Part shown: positions 24,793 to 34,687 of the stretch, one piece after another
Layout: every line of letters begins with the position of its first letter
Position numbering within the stretch: the stretch's first letter is position 1
Assembly: GCA_025917655.1 (NCBI GenBank)
Contig: CP084611.1
Span: 1,798,001-1,862,000 of the forward strand
Source: Chlorella sorokiniana
Taxonomy: Eukaryota > Chlorophyta > Trebouxiophyceae > Chlorellales > Chlorellaceae
Length of the DNA: 64,000 nucleotides
Direction: 5' to 3'
The notes under the pieces: generated by a model
Seen by the model: the letters and a program-made list of their open reading frames with translations, nothing else
Told to the model about the DNA's origin: nothing
Databases searched by the model: none
Position numbers and translations under genes: made by a program

Positions 24793-27719
24793 TCAGACAC
24801 GAACAAATTGGCGTTTGTCAGAGCCCTCGCGCGCTCCATAGGGGTTGGCGGCACTGAATTTGTGGCCTGTGAGAGTGCAATAGCAGACAGTAAGCTTGCA
24901 CGTATTCGCTCAGGCTTGAGAGGCAAACTTGATACTGAACTCAGTCCATACGTACCAGACTTCGTTCGGCGATAGTCGGCCCCTTGCCCACTTTTCTGAG
25001 CTTTGCGGGTATGGGCTGCCTTGCTCTCCAACGGGATGGAGACTCGTGGCGGCGTGGAAAAGCCAAAGCTTTTGGCTACCGCTTTCAAGTCCAGCGAGTG
25101 AATGTTGAATGTGTCCTTCAGGTGGTGCGAGTTGTAGGCCAGCATGTATGATCTGCAGAGTGACGGCAGCACCACGTCGCATTCAAAATCAGACCATATT
25201 CGGCATTGGACATGAACTTAACAACCGACCTGAAAGCCTCCTTGGCACTCTGGTGCAAGTAGTAGTTCTTCTCCACAAGCTTCTCCAGCTGGCTTTGAAC
25301 GTTGCTGAGCTTGCTGGTTGGGAACTCATACTCATTTAAGGGCACCTTTGCTGCCTGTTGCAGCAGAATGCCACGGACAGTTCAGATGATGATGAAACTC
25401 TGCCACGAAGAAGCAGTGCAGGTTGAGATTGGGGCATGTGCTCACTTTCAAGTACTTCAGGAAGCTGAGCTCCTCGGGAAGCAGCATGAGCAGCGCGCGG
25501 CCTTGTCCATGGCGCCCTCGTGCTGTCCTGCAAGGGAAAAACTTGCTGTTTACAAGTTGCAGTGACAATCATGAGCACCTGCAGCAGTTCCACAGGCCAT
25601 ACCGTCCTACGCGATGGATGTACTCCTTAGGATCATCAGGGGGATCACACTGCAAGCAACACAGCCGTTCTCATTTTTCTTTTCTTTGCTGTTAACAGGT
25701 AAACGGCTGGGAGTACTGCCTACATTCACTGCCCCTAGGACCCACCTGAATGATCCAGTCCACCGCAGGAATGTCCAGGCCACGGGCAGCAACATCTGTG
25801 CACAGGAGTATGCCGCTGTCAGCCTGCAGGCATCGAGTAAACTGTAGTCAGCTGCATGCCGCAATGACTGGTGCACTATTTGGCCTTAAGCTCCCTCACC
25901 TGGCAGAACTCAAAGAAGGTGGTTGTGCGCTTGGCCTGCTTTTGCTTGCCATGGATGGCCTTCACCGGAATGTCCACATAATTGAGGAGTTCACTGTGAA
26001 ACTTCACGCTGTTGCAACTGCTGAAGAACACCATCACCTGCATTGCAAAGAAGCAAATGCTGCAGTCAAGGGAAATGGGCACTGCAGAAATAAGACAACA
26101 ACAGCAGCACACTGGCCGATGAGATGCTCGCAGTGGTACCTTCTTCTTGGCATTCTTTTTGAGGAATGTGAACAGCAATAGAAAGCGCTTATCTGCTGGT
26201 ACCACGCAGTAGCCCTGCGTGAGTCAAGCATGGTGCGGATGTGGCTTGCACAGGTACACAGGGCAGCCACCAAATCTGGCTTTGCATGCATCACGCACCT
26301 GCTCTAAACCCTCGCGTGTGGCCACCGACTTGCTGTCATCGATGCCAACGTACAGGGGTTTCCTTTTAAAAGACAGTCTGGCAAGGTCTTCAACCTGCAG
26401 CCACAAGAGAACCCGGCAGGTACACTCTTACACAGAGCATTCAAGGCACAAGCACATGTTATGTCAAGCGTTGGGGTGTGACCTTTGTGGTTTGAGTGGC
26501 GCTAAACAGCATAGTCTGTCGGTCCTTGGGCAGAACTTTCACAATTTGCCGCATTTCTTCTTCAAAACCAATTTCCAAGATGCGATCGGCCTCATCAATA
26601 ACCTGCACAGATCAGGAGTATACGGCCAGAGTCTGGCAGCATGAAAGCATGTGGACGCCCAGAGCATTGTGCTTGAGCACTGCACTTTGAGTAATTACCA
26701 AGCATGCAAGGTTCCGGTAAACAAAACCCTTGGTGTTTTGCAGGTGATCCAGGAGGCGGCCGGGCGTGGAGACAAGCAGGTTCACGCCCTTCACCAGCTT
26801 TTCAGCCTCCGAGCGTCGGTTTGCGCCGCCCATCACAAGCCCTACATTTGCAAGCCCAGGTAATGGGTGCGTCAAGTGAGAGTTGAGGACAGCTGAGCCC
26901 ATTTGCACAAACAGGCTCACCATGCGTTTGCGTATGGTACTTCACCACATCGCGAGCCACGTTGTAAATTTGCAGGGCCAACTCGCGAGTGGGCGATATA
27001 ATAATTGCGCCAGTACCATTCCGCGGCATAAACTTGGCCCGATAGAGCAGCTCCACGCATGGTATGAGGAAGGCCAGCGTCTTGCCTGAGCCTGCAACGA
27101 GGCATTGCATTAGGCGGCGGAGCTGAGCGTTGGCTTTCCAGCGCCAAGATGTGTCCTTGGTTACAGGCATAACTTCGACTGCCAATGACAACTGCTCACC
27201 AGTTTTGCTGCGCCAAGCACATCTCGCCCCACCAGAAGCTGCGGGATGGTGCGAGCCTGCACCTCGGTCATGTTGCTGAGCCCCAAATCGCTGATGGCCT
27301 GCTTGGTCTGCTGTGTGAGGTCCAGCTGGTCAAACGTCTGCATTCAGCACCTTGGAGGCTCGTAATGCACAGTGTGGGCAGGCAGAAATGGCAGCAAACC
27401 AAGAGCAAGAGAGCAAGCCTGCTTGGTTTCAATGTACCTGACTCGACATGATGCCACTGACAGTGGCTGTATGCCGCTCAATCTCTGAGGCAGTGGGTGC
27501 TTTCTGTTTCTTATGGGAATGCTGATTGAGCCCGTCGCCAGCAAACGATGCAAGCCGTGCTCCTGCATCAAGGGGCGGTGCTGCGCACTCTGCAGCCACC
27601 GACAGTTGACTAGCTGCCAGCTTGCGCTTCTTCTTTTGATGTCGCTGCTGAACAGCAGCTCCGTCATCCGCGTCGCTCATGTGATGGCTGCAGGGGCTCA
27701 GACGACAAGGTGAGGCCAT
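24793..27719 (-). CDS. HAS1: DEAD-box RNA helicase HAS1/DDX18
   Basis: Start ATG 27719 (ATG 27680, [12 protein letters not shown], is an alternative) with a lysine-rich N-terminus ([10 protein letters not shown]). The Q motif region reads [20 protein letters not shown]; then motif [18 protein letters not shown] (about 27040-27095), Ia [11 protein letters not shown], Ib [16 protein letters not shown] (about 26730-26780), DEAD-motif and SAT exons (about 26500-26610), [18 protein letters not shown] (about 26165-26220), [14 protein letters not shown] and the [16 protein letters not shown] exon. The family-specific C-terminus [33 protein letters not shown] (about 25040-25150) is followed by a last exon [20 protein letters not shown] ending at 24793. 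HAS1/DDX18 acts in the nucleolus in pre-60S and pre-40S assembly, fitting its neighbour NOC2 functionally, though the genes are not co-oriented. Confidence 0.92.
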
Positions 27720-27926
27720 TCACCATGCATGGCTAATGCCCTGTTAATGACAGAGGTCTGTGACAGAAGTATGTGGCGGAATGTGCAAAGTGACTTACCA
27801 CAAAACCAATGTGCGCGCCGCCGTCGATTTTGCAAAGGGTGCCAAAACGCCTTTCGCCTGCTGTTGGCGCTCGCGTTGCGCCCTGGTGTCTGCTTTCACG
27901 TTACAACGGATATGCTACAATCGTCT
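27720..27926. other. Remainder of HAS1 upstream region left of the transposon
   Basis: About 200 bp between the HAS1 start and the left terminal repeat. No exon was seen. The candidate left target-site copy CAATCGTC is at 27918-27925. Confidence 0.5.
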
Positions 27927-28114
27927 CGTAGTTGAGCGGCAATGCACTTTATGTACTTGTGCGTACTGCTACAGGCAGTAATTCAGGTTCCGAGGGATTC
28001 AGATTGCCTTTAGGCGTGCTTATTGCAGCACCTAATATTATCCACCCTCTTCTGAGCATGCAGACTGCTGCTTGCCAGTCTGCTGCACTACTTGCTCTTG
28101 CCCTGCATGCCCAG
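27927..28114 (+). repeat. Left terminal inverted repeat of the transposon
   Basis: 188 bp from CGTAGTTG to the GCATGCCCAG end. The same sequence, reverse-complemented, is at 29861-30050. It has an open frame in both copies (ALYVLVRTATGSNSGSEGF), which is coincident with the repeat and not evidence of a gene. Confidence 0.92.
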
Positions 28115-28529
28115 AACTGGCGGGCAGGCGGGGCCCCTGGGCGCCATAAATCAGGCAGAGCTGATGTCTAGCTCCTATTCTGCTGGGTGCAGGGTCGAGA
28201 CGAGGCAACCCAGCTTCCAGGAGCGTCGCCATCACCTTTGCCGACGTGGCTCCAGCGTGGCAATGCTGTGCAGCAGGCACCTGTGCTTCCTTCTCTTGGA
28301 AATGCACAGGTGGGCTTGCAGCACGTCTAGCATGTTCTCCAAGGGCGGGGGCGGGTCCGCGATCGAGTGTGTGGCCCACCCACTCGGAGCCTGAAGTGCT
28401 GCTGTCTGTAGAGCAGCAGAGAGATGGCAGCAGGCACCCTGTTTGGGCGGTATCATTTAAACAGGGCCTGCTGCCGCCGCTGTGCCGGGGTAGATGGGAG
28501 CAGGGAAGCTCTAGCTGGGTTCTGCTCCC

Positions 28530-29708
28530 TTAATGAGTAGATCTGGCCCACTTTGAGCCTAATTGGGCCGCTCTGGGGGTCCCCCACAGTGCCAGCAAGG
28601 CTTCACAGGAAGTTTTCACTTTGTTTGGACGTACCGTCTGAAAGTACAAAAAGAGGGAGTTCAAGCTGCTTGGTGCAACCACAAAGCTCCCATCAGGCAG
28701 CACAGTGCCTGCAGTTGAAAGAGGCAGTGTTGTATCAGAGCTTGACACAACAGAACACTCAAGTGCAACAGCTATCAACCCACCTGCATTCTCCTTGATG
28801 AACTCCTGCTGGGCAAACCACAGGAAGTGCTCAGGCCCAGCAGTTAGCAGGTTGACCTCTAAAGAAGAGGGAAGCCGCTCAAAGAAGCTAGCTGCCTGCA
28901 AGGTTAGACGCTGACGCGTCTGCACAGTGCTGTCAACATGTGCATGCTGAGCTGTCTCGGCAACTGCTGCCAAAGCTGCAGCACATTGCTGCACTGCCTG
29001 TGTTTCATCCAGCCTGCCCGTCAGGCTGCTAGCCACGAAGACTGCAGGCCCAGCTACAGAGGCCCCCAATGCCAGCTGCAGCAGCGTGTCTGGAATGGGG
29101 TTGACCAGCTGCTGCTGAGAAGCATCAATCTGCCTTTTATACCCAGCAGAAAGCTGGTGCATGAATGGAGACAAGAGTGGCTGCTGACCTTCCTTGCCTG
29201 CTGAGCTGGCAGCAGACGCCAGCAGAACGCCCAAGCCACCAAGCCAATCAGCAGAAGGGGCAGGGGCGTGGCTGGGCGCTGCCTCCAAGCTAGATACTGG
29301 CTGAGGTGAGCGTAGGTCCATTGGCTGGCAGCCCCATTGATAAAGGGGACGTGGTGCAGCAGGGATGCCCTGCTGCAGAGCAACCCTGCCTGCCACCAGC
29401 CCTCCAGCCACACCTGCTGCAGCTGCAGGAAAATCTCCTGCAGCTGATGTTCCTGCCATGGGACGTAGCTGCAACGGAAAAGTGCTGCCACTGGTGTTGC
29501 CACCAAAGTGGTACACAGCTGGAGCCCTGGTGGCTAGACACTGCTGGCCACTGGGAACAGCTGCCACTGGAGAGCTGTGCTGGTTGAGCCCTGTCAATGA
29601 CAGCCGCTGCGCAGCTGCCAAAGGGCCCATGATCAAAGCGTCTGCCAAAAGGGTATGGCGCCCAGCAGAAGCCTGGCTATGTACAACCTGAACAGGGGAC
29701 AGTGGCAT
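28530..29708 (-). CDS. Tyrosine-recombinase-like protein of the transposon (N-terminal part)
   Basis: A 392-codon open frame from ATG 29708, Ala/Leu/Gln/Ser-rich. Near its end, PEHFLWFAQQEFIKENAG and GTVLPDGSFVVAPSSLNSLF match, from memory of the family, the SAM-like core-binding domain found in green-algal tyrosine recombinases. Between the two halves, 28709-28783 (75 nt) starts GTGGGT and ends CTGCAG, so it is probably an intron that happens to keep frame. A further donor (GTACGT) follows at 28634. The rest of the frame to 28530 is then probably intronic. A downstream frame at about 28232-28400 (ALQAPSGWATHSIAD) could be the next exon. The catalytic R-H-R-Y residues are not seen, so the gene looks truncated or the element non-autonomous. 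Confidence 0.5.
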   Translation of the reverse strand: MPLSPVQVVHSQASAGRHTLLADALIMGPLAAAQRLSLTGLNQHSSPVAAVPSGQQCLATRAPAVYHFGGNTSGSTFPLQLRPMAGTSAAGDFPAAAAGVAGGLVAGRVALQQGIPAAPRPLYQWGCQPMDLRSPQPVSSLEAAPSHAPAPSADWLGGLGVLLASAASSAGKEGQQPLLSPFMHQLSAGYKRQIDASQQQLVNPIPDTLLQLALGASVAGPAVFVASSLTGRLDETQAVQQCAAALAAVAETAQHAHVDSTVQTRQRLTLQAASFFERLPSSLEVNLLTAGPEHFLWFAQQEFIKENAGGLIAVALECSVVSSSDTTLPLSTAGTVLPDGSFVVAPSSLNSLFLYFQTVRPNKVKTSCEALLALWGTPRAAQLGSKWARSTH

Positions 29709-29860
29709 AAGCAGATAGGTCAGCCTGCTGCCCCGCTTGCTGGTGCCCAGCCTGCCCAGTAGTTTGGATGCTTGCAGCTAGCAGACCCATCCCACCATTG
29801 CATAGCAATGAGCATGGCCCTGCCAGCTGAGTAATTTGGCAGGGTGGATGGGTGGGGAGC

Positions 29861-30050
29861 CTGGGCATGCAGGGCAAGAGCAAGTAGTGCAGCAGACTGG
29901 CAAGCAGCAGTCTGCATGCTCAGAAGAGGGTAAATAATATTAGGTGCTGCAATAAGCACGCCTAAAGGCAATCTGAATCCCTCGGAACCTGAATTACTGC
30001 CTGTAGCAGTACGCACAAGTACATAAAGTGCATTGCCGCCAGCAACTACG
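29861..30050 (-). repeat. Right terminal inverted repeat of the transposon
   Basis: 190 bp, inverted copy of 27927-28114. The outer tip ends CAACTACG at 30043-30050, with the candidate target-site copy CAAGCGTC at 30053-30060. Confidence 0.92.
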
Positions 30051-30182
30051 TTCAAGCGTCAAGCAAAGCGAGAACCCCAGCATATTTAGGTGGATTGATC
30101 CGACCGGTGGCGGCAACACCGTTTTCGTGAAGCGAGGCCGAACTCGCGAACTCGCGTGCCTCTCCCTCGAACGGCAAGCACA

Positions 30183-32354
30183 ATGCGTGCTGCCCAGCAG
30201 TATCGCCTGAGTGTGCAACATGCCGTCAGGCCGGCCAGGGCGTGCAGACGGCAGGTGCGCACATCCATGCAGCAAAGCCAAAGACCCTAACTACTTGCGC
30301 TTGCCTTGCTCGAAGCATGAAGCACACACTGTGCTGGCGGAGCGGGGCACATGCATCTCGCGCAGTGCCCGCGCACCAGGCCCCCTTGCAGGGCGCTAAC
30401 AGGCCGTCTCACCCGCTTGCTGCAGGTGGTTGTTCGTGCTGTGGCAGCTGAGCAGGCAACCAGCTCCGCTGTTGGCCAGCCTTATGAGCGTGTGCTCAAT
30501 TTCTCAGCTGGGCCAGCTGTGCTCCCTGTGGAGGTGCTGGAGCAGGCGCAGGCAGACCTTCTGAGCTGGCAGGGCAGCGGTGAGGAGCTACCAATAAGCC
30601 GCAACTGATCGCATTGCATTTGTCCCACCATGCTGTCATAATTGCTTTTTCATCTTGCAGGGATGAGTGTCATGGAAATGAGCCACCGCGGCAAGGAGTT
30701 CCAAAGCATCATCGACGCGGCTGAGGCGGATTTGCGAGCACTGCTTGGCATTCCTGACAACTATCACGTGCTCTTCATGCAGGTAAGCAACGAGTCGCCA
30801 GTTGCATGGCACCGCTCGGTCCTTATGTCGGTGCGATCCTGATTGCGCTGTATACAGGGCGGGGCCTCATCTCAGTTCTCGGCCATTCCTCTAAACCTGG
30901 CTGGTGATGCTGACACCGTGGACTACGTTGTTACTGGCAGCTGGTCTAAGAAGGCAGCAGGCGGTGAGTTTTCTTTAACTTTTACCGACCGACACTGTCC
31001 ATGCGTTTTGTTGCCTCCTCATATTGCGTGCATGGGGTGGTACTGCAGAAGCCAAGAAGTATGCCAAGGTGAATGTTGTGGCCACTGGTGACAACAAGAG
31101 CGTTCCCGACCCTGCAACTTGGAAGCTGAGCTCAGGTGACTGGCCCACCCCCTTGTTCTTGTAAAAGAACCCTGAGCTGTGCAACTGCGTGAACCCAAAT
31201 TCAGCGACCCGAAGTCGGTTGTCCTGCTGCAGATGCCAAGTATGTGCACTACTGCGATAATGAGACCATCCAGGGTGTGGAGTTTAAGGTGCCTTTGATG
31301 CCATCTGCATTTCAGGCTTTCTCTGCTGTAACCTGCAAACATTGCTTTGCAATAACCCGTTCGATTGAGCCGTGCAGTCACCCCCGAGGTGGGCGGCAAG
31401 GTGCTGGTGTCTGACATGAGCAGCAATTTCTGCAGCAAGCCAGTGGACGTAAGCAAGTATGGGCTCATTTATGCTGGCGCCCAAAAGAACATTGGGCCCG
31501 CAGGCGTTACCATTGTCATCGTGCGCGACGATTTGATTGGCAGTGCTCGGTAGGGTTGAAGCTGCAGTCCATGAAACTCACACTTGATGCAGTGTTTTGT
31601 GTTGGTTTTGTCGGTTGCACTGATCATGTGCTATCCCAGCCGATGGTCGTGCAGGCCCAGCACCCCGTGATGCTGGACTACCAGGTGCAGGCGGCGGACA
31701 AAAGTATGTATAACACCCCGCCCTGCTGGTCCATTTACATCTGTGGCCTTGTGTTTGCAAAGATGCGCCGTGACGGCGGCCTGCCAGCAGTGCAGCAGCT
31801 CAATGAGAAGGTGCGATCACCGTCCGCCCTTGCAGCGGCGACTCTCATCTGTGCACCAAAGCCCTGAATGCGCGGCATTGGTCAACCTCGCTTGCTGCTG
31901 CAGAAGGCTAAGATGCTTTACGATGCAATTGCGGCCAGTGAAGGCTTCTACAGCACCCCTGTTGATCCTGGTGCGGCCAATCTTGTCATGACATCTGATG
32001 AGCAGCATGCTTGCCAGTGTTTTTACATGTCATGCTGGCTTTGTTCTATGCAGCTGTGCGATCCCACATGAACGTGCCTTTCACCATTCCCTCCAATCCG
32101 GAGTTGGAAAAGGAGTTCATCAGCCAGGCTGCAAAGCACGGCATGGTATGTATTGGCTGTCAAACAGGCATGGCTGCAGCACCTGGCCCTCATGACCTGC
32201 AAAACCGTGCCATTGGCTCTTGCAGATCCAACTCAAGGGCCATCGCAGTGTGGGAGGCATGCGCGCAAGCATCTACAACAGCATGCCAGTTGAAGGGGTG
32301 GAGAAGCTGGCAGAATTTATGCGCACATTTGCAGCGCACCATGTTCACAAATGA
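30183..32354 (+). CDS. PSAT: Phosphoserine aminotransferase, probably plastid-targeted
   Basis: Converts 3-phosphohydroxypyruvate plus glutamate to phosphoserine in serine synthesis, using pyridoxal phosphate. Exon 1 (30183-30254) encodes a basic presequence ([20 protein letters not shown]), suggesting plastid import. The mature start is [20 protein letters not shown] (about 30490), then [65 protein letters not shown] and the PLP-lysine motif [14 protein letters not shown] (about 31468-31510). [15 protein letters not shown] and [19 protein letters not shown] (about 32220-32280) lead to TGA 32352-32354. The exon end near 31551 (CGG before TAGGG) only fits the next exon if one more G is present. 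The promoter region is interrupted by a transposon, whose right tip is 132 bp upstream. A TGTAA at 32403-32407 lies inside the opposing RPC6 gene. Confidence 0.92.
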
Positions 32355-32382
32355 AGTGGTTGAAAGCAGACTGAATATAAAC

Positions 32383-34245
32383 CTAAAAGTTCAACCAGGC
32401 TGTGTAATATCTGCAAGGGGAAGGTGATTGCGAGGGGTTGGTGCAGTCAGATGAAAATTTGTACATCACAAGGCATGTGTCATCTGGAGCGCGGCATACG
32501 CACTGGCACGTTTCAGGGCTGATTCTTCCTCCTTCGACACAGTCGTTGAATACTGCACACAATTGAATGTGTTGGGATATCTTGTGGTGGCAATGTGTGC
32601 ATGCTGATGGCTGCTGGCCCACATTTGAACCTTGCCTGGGCACACCCCGCAGGGTATCGATGTGAATGGCGTGGTCTCTGGGATCCGCGTCAACGGCTAC
32701 AGCAGTGGACATGCTAAATAGGTTACTTGGTTGCAGCACAACAAATACCTCAAATAATCATACCAGTCGGTATATCGTCACGCCATCCTCGTCCTCAATG
32801 GCGTCAATTTTGTAATCATACTCAAGTGTCTGCAATGACCGACAACCCATGCAATTTGTTGGCCTTGGCCAACAGATTGATTTTAAGACCAGTAAATAAT
32901 GGTTATGTGCATGCAGGTCCATGCACTTCAATATACTCACGCTGATGATGCGCTGCACATCGTCCTCTTGAAGAGCCTGCTTGCTGATACCCTGCAGAAA
33001 GCCAAATAATGCCATGGACTTGGCAATATTTGGCTTGGCATAGCCAGCATGCCACAACGGCAGCAGGCTTACTATTGCGGCGGCTCTAGGCCCTAGCACG
33101 CACCGTATCTGTGATGAACCTCACTATGTCTGGAAGCGTTGCAACGCCTTTTGATTTAATATAACTCATTGTGGCCTGCATGCCATGCTGTGAAATTCAC
33201 AATGTGCGATACCAAGCGGCAGGACTGGGCCATCAGAAAGCACTGACATACAGTCACCTCCTGTAACACTGTGATGAACTCAGAATCAAACGCATCTGGC
33301 CCATACCATGGCCCACCAGTGAGCTCCTTGGCTGGCTCAAGCTCATAAAGCATGTACACCTGCATACATATGAATAATTTAGGTTGAGGGTTGGCAAGCC
33401 CCTCATGAGCATGCTCCCAACCAGCACAACAGAAGGCCTGCCTTTCTGCTGGCATTCTGCACGCTCTTGATACTCTTGACAAGGGCCCGCTCCTCCAGAG
33501 ATTTCAAAATTTTGTTGATCTTTGGCTGCAGGTCAAATCTGAAACACATCAGCAGAGCTAGGCGGCCTGTCGAAGCGAACGTCTTTCTCCCCTCTACCTG
33601 CTGCAGGTTGGTGCGCTGCTTCATGTCACGCGTCCAAATGCCTGCAAAGCACCGCAGAAGACAGCATGCTGACCGCCCCACAGCAGGCAGCGCTCGCTGC
33701 TACAGCAAGCTCCTCACCCATGTTCCCTGCTGACTGGATGCACTGGTACACTAGCATGTCTTCAGGAGTGAGGCCCTTGAAGCTGCGCAGGGTGGGCAGG
33801 TTCAAAACATGATGAATGCTTCATTTAGTTTATCACTTTAGTACTGCATTCTCACATCTTACCGCGATGCACGCCCACAGTGCTGGCCTTGTAAATGTGG
33901 CTGTTGGGGTCAGCAGGATTAACCAGGATCTGCACCAGCGACCACAGGTATCATGAGACTTGTTGCAGGTGCACATATCGACCCACACATACCTGCAGCT
34001 TCAAGGATGATAACAGGGAGTTGATGGCCACCGCTCGGTCATCAACCAAAGTTTCTGGCAGTTCTGCCGCCAGCACCCGGTCGGGCACACCCTGCATGGT
34101 AGACGCCAGCCATGTGCCGCAGACAACCGTAAAGTTAGCAACGGAGCTTCTCAGCTGTTCACATCATTGCCTAATATCGAAAAGCACTGACCTCTGGATG
34201 CTTGCGGCATATTGAAAGGATGAGGTCCTCTAACTTTGGCGGCAT
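32383..34245 (-). CDS. RPC6: DNA-directed RNA polymerase III subunit RPC6 (Rpc34)
   Basis: Start ATG 34245 (MPPKLEDLILSICRKHPEGV), then AINSLLSSLKLQILVNP, SHIYKASTVGVHR, FKGLTPEDMLVYQCIQSAG (about 33740-33790), MGIWTRDMKQRTNLQQ (about 33605-33650), FDLQPKINKILKSLEERALV with SIKSVQNASRK (about 33450-33540), VYMLYELEPAKELTGGPWYG (about 33300-33362), IDAIEDEDGVTIYRL (about 32770-32815), TRIPETTPFTSIPCGVCP (about 32640-32690) and the family C-terminal cysteine cluster FNDCVEGGRISPETC, ending YYTAWLNF at 32383. The protein carries tandem winged-helix domains that contact TFIIIB during Pol III initiation. The stop lies 28 bp from that of the convergent PSAT gene. Confidence 0.92.
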
Positions 34246-34687
34246 GTTCACCCGGTGCTGGTCACCGCCACCACTGCAACTCAACGCTGGCACCGACTTC
34301 CAGGTCCAGGTTTGAGTTTTTACCTGGCACCTGCGCCAATAAAGTGATGTTGGCACCTTGCGCCCCCTGCTACGGGCAAAGCTCGCGCATGTGTCACAGT
34401 CCACGGCTGAGCGACCGCGGTCCGAGTGATGTAAAAGTGTTTATAGAAACGGGGCGAATGTCAACGAACGCATGCTGTCGGGCACTGCCGACAACAGGCA
34501 GTACTATGTACTGCAGCTGGGCCAGCGCCTCTCCCGCGCCTTCTTCTTCTTCTTCTTCTCCACCATGTGCGAACTCCCGCCCTCCATACTGAACAACCGG
34601 CCTCCAGCATCAGATTCATCGAAGCATCAGCTCTAGAACCTGGGAAAGGAGCAACAGCTCTAGAAGAAATAGCAGAAGCAGTCTGAA
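34246..34687. other. Divergent region RPC6 / isochorismatase
   Basis: No exon is firmly supported. A minus-strand frame at about 34394-34601 (EALAQLQYIVLPVVGSARQH, then FVDIRPVSINTFTS) has coding-like composition but no usable ATG or clear acceptor. It overlaps a TTC/GAA triplet repeat near 34542-34558. It could be an exon of an unmodelled gene. Confidence 0.35.

Larger units (their letters stand above)
27927..30050. mobile_element. DNA transposon with about 190-bp terminal inverted repeats (MULE-like architecture), carrying a tyrosine-recombinase-like gene
   Basis: A 2.1-kb element bounded by near-identical inverted repeats at 27927-28114 and 29861-30050. Between the repeats the only substitutions seen are CC/TT at 28042-28043, plus a 2-base length difference near the tips, so the insertion is young. 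Flanking octamers CAATCGTC (27918-27925) and CAAGCGTC (30053-30060) match 7 of 8 and could be a target-site duplication, one or two bases outside the recognisable repeat ends. Long inverted repeats with 8-10 bp duplications are typical of Mutator-like elements. No MULE transposase is visible; the internal gene instead resembles a tyrosine recombinase core-binding domain. The element sits in the divergent promoter between HAS1 and PSAT, its right tip 132 bp before the PSAT start codon. Confidence 0.75.

Noticed and set aside
27927-28171. Matching protein-like frames ALYVLVRTATGSNSGSEGF at both ends of the transposon
   Set aside because: The similarity is explained by the DNA-level inverted repeat. 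There is no start, domain or splice context to suggest a duplicated gene.
27927-30050. Assignment of the element to hAT on the basis of a possible 8-bp duplication
   Set aside because: hAT elements have short terminal repeats and a recognisable transposase; here the repeats are near 190 bp and no hAT or other DDE transposase is visible.
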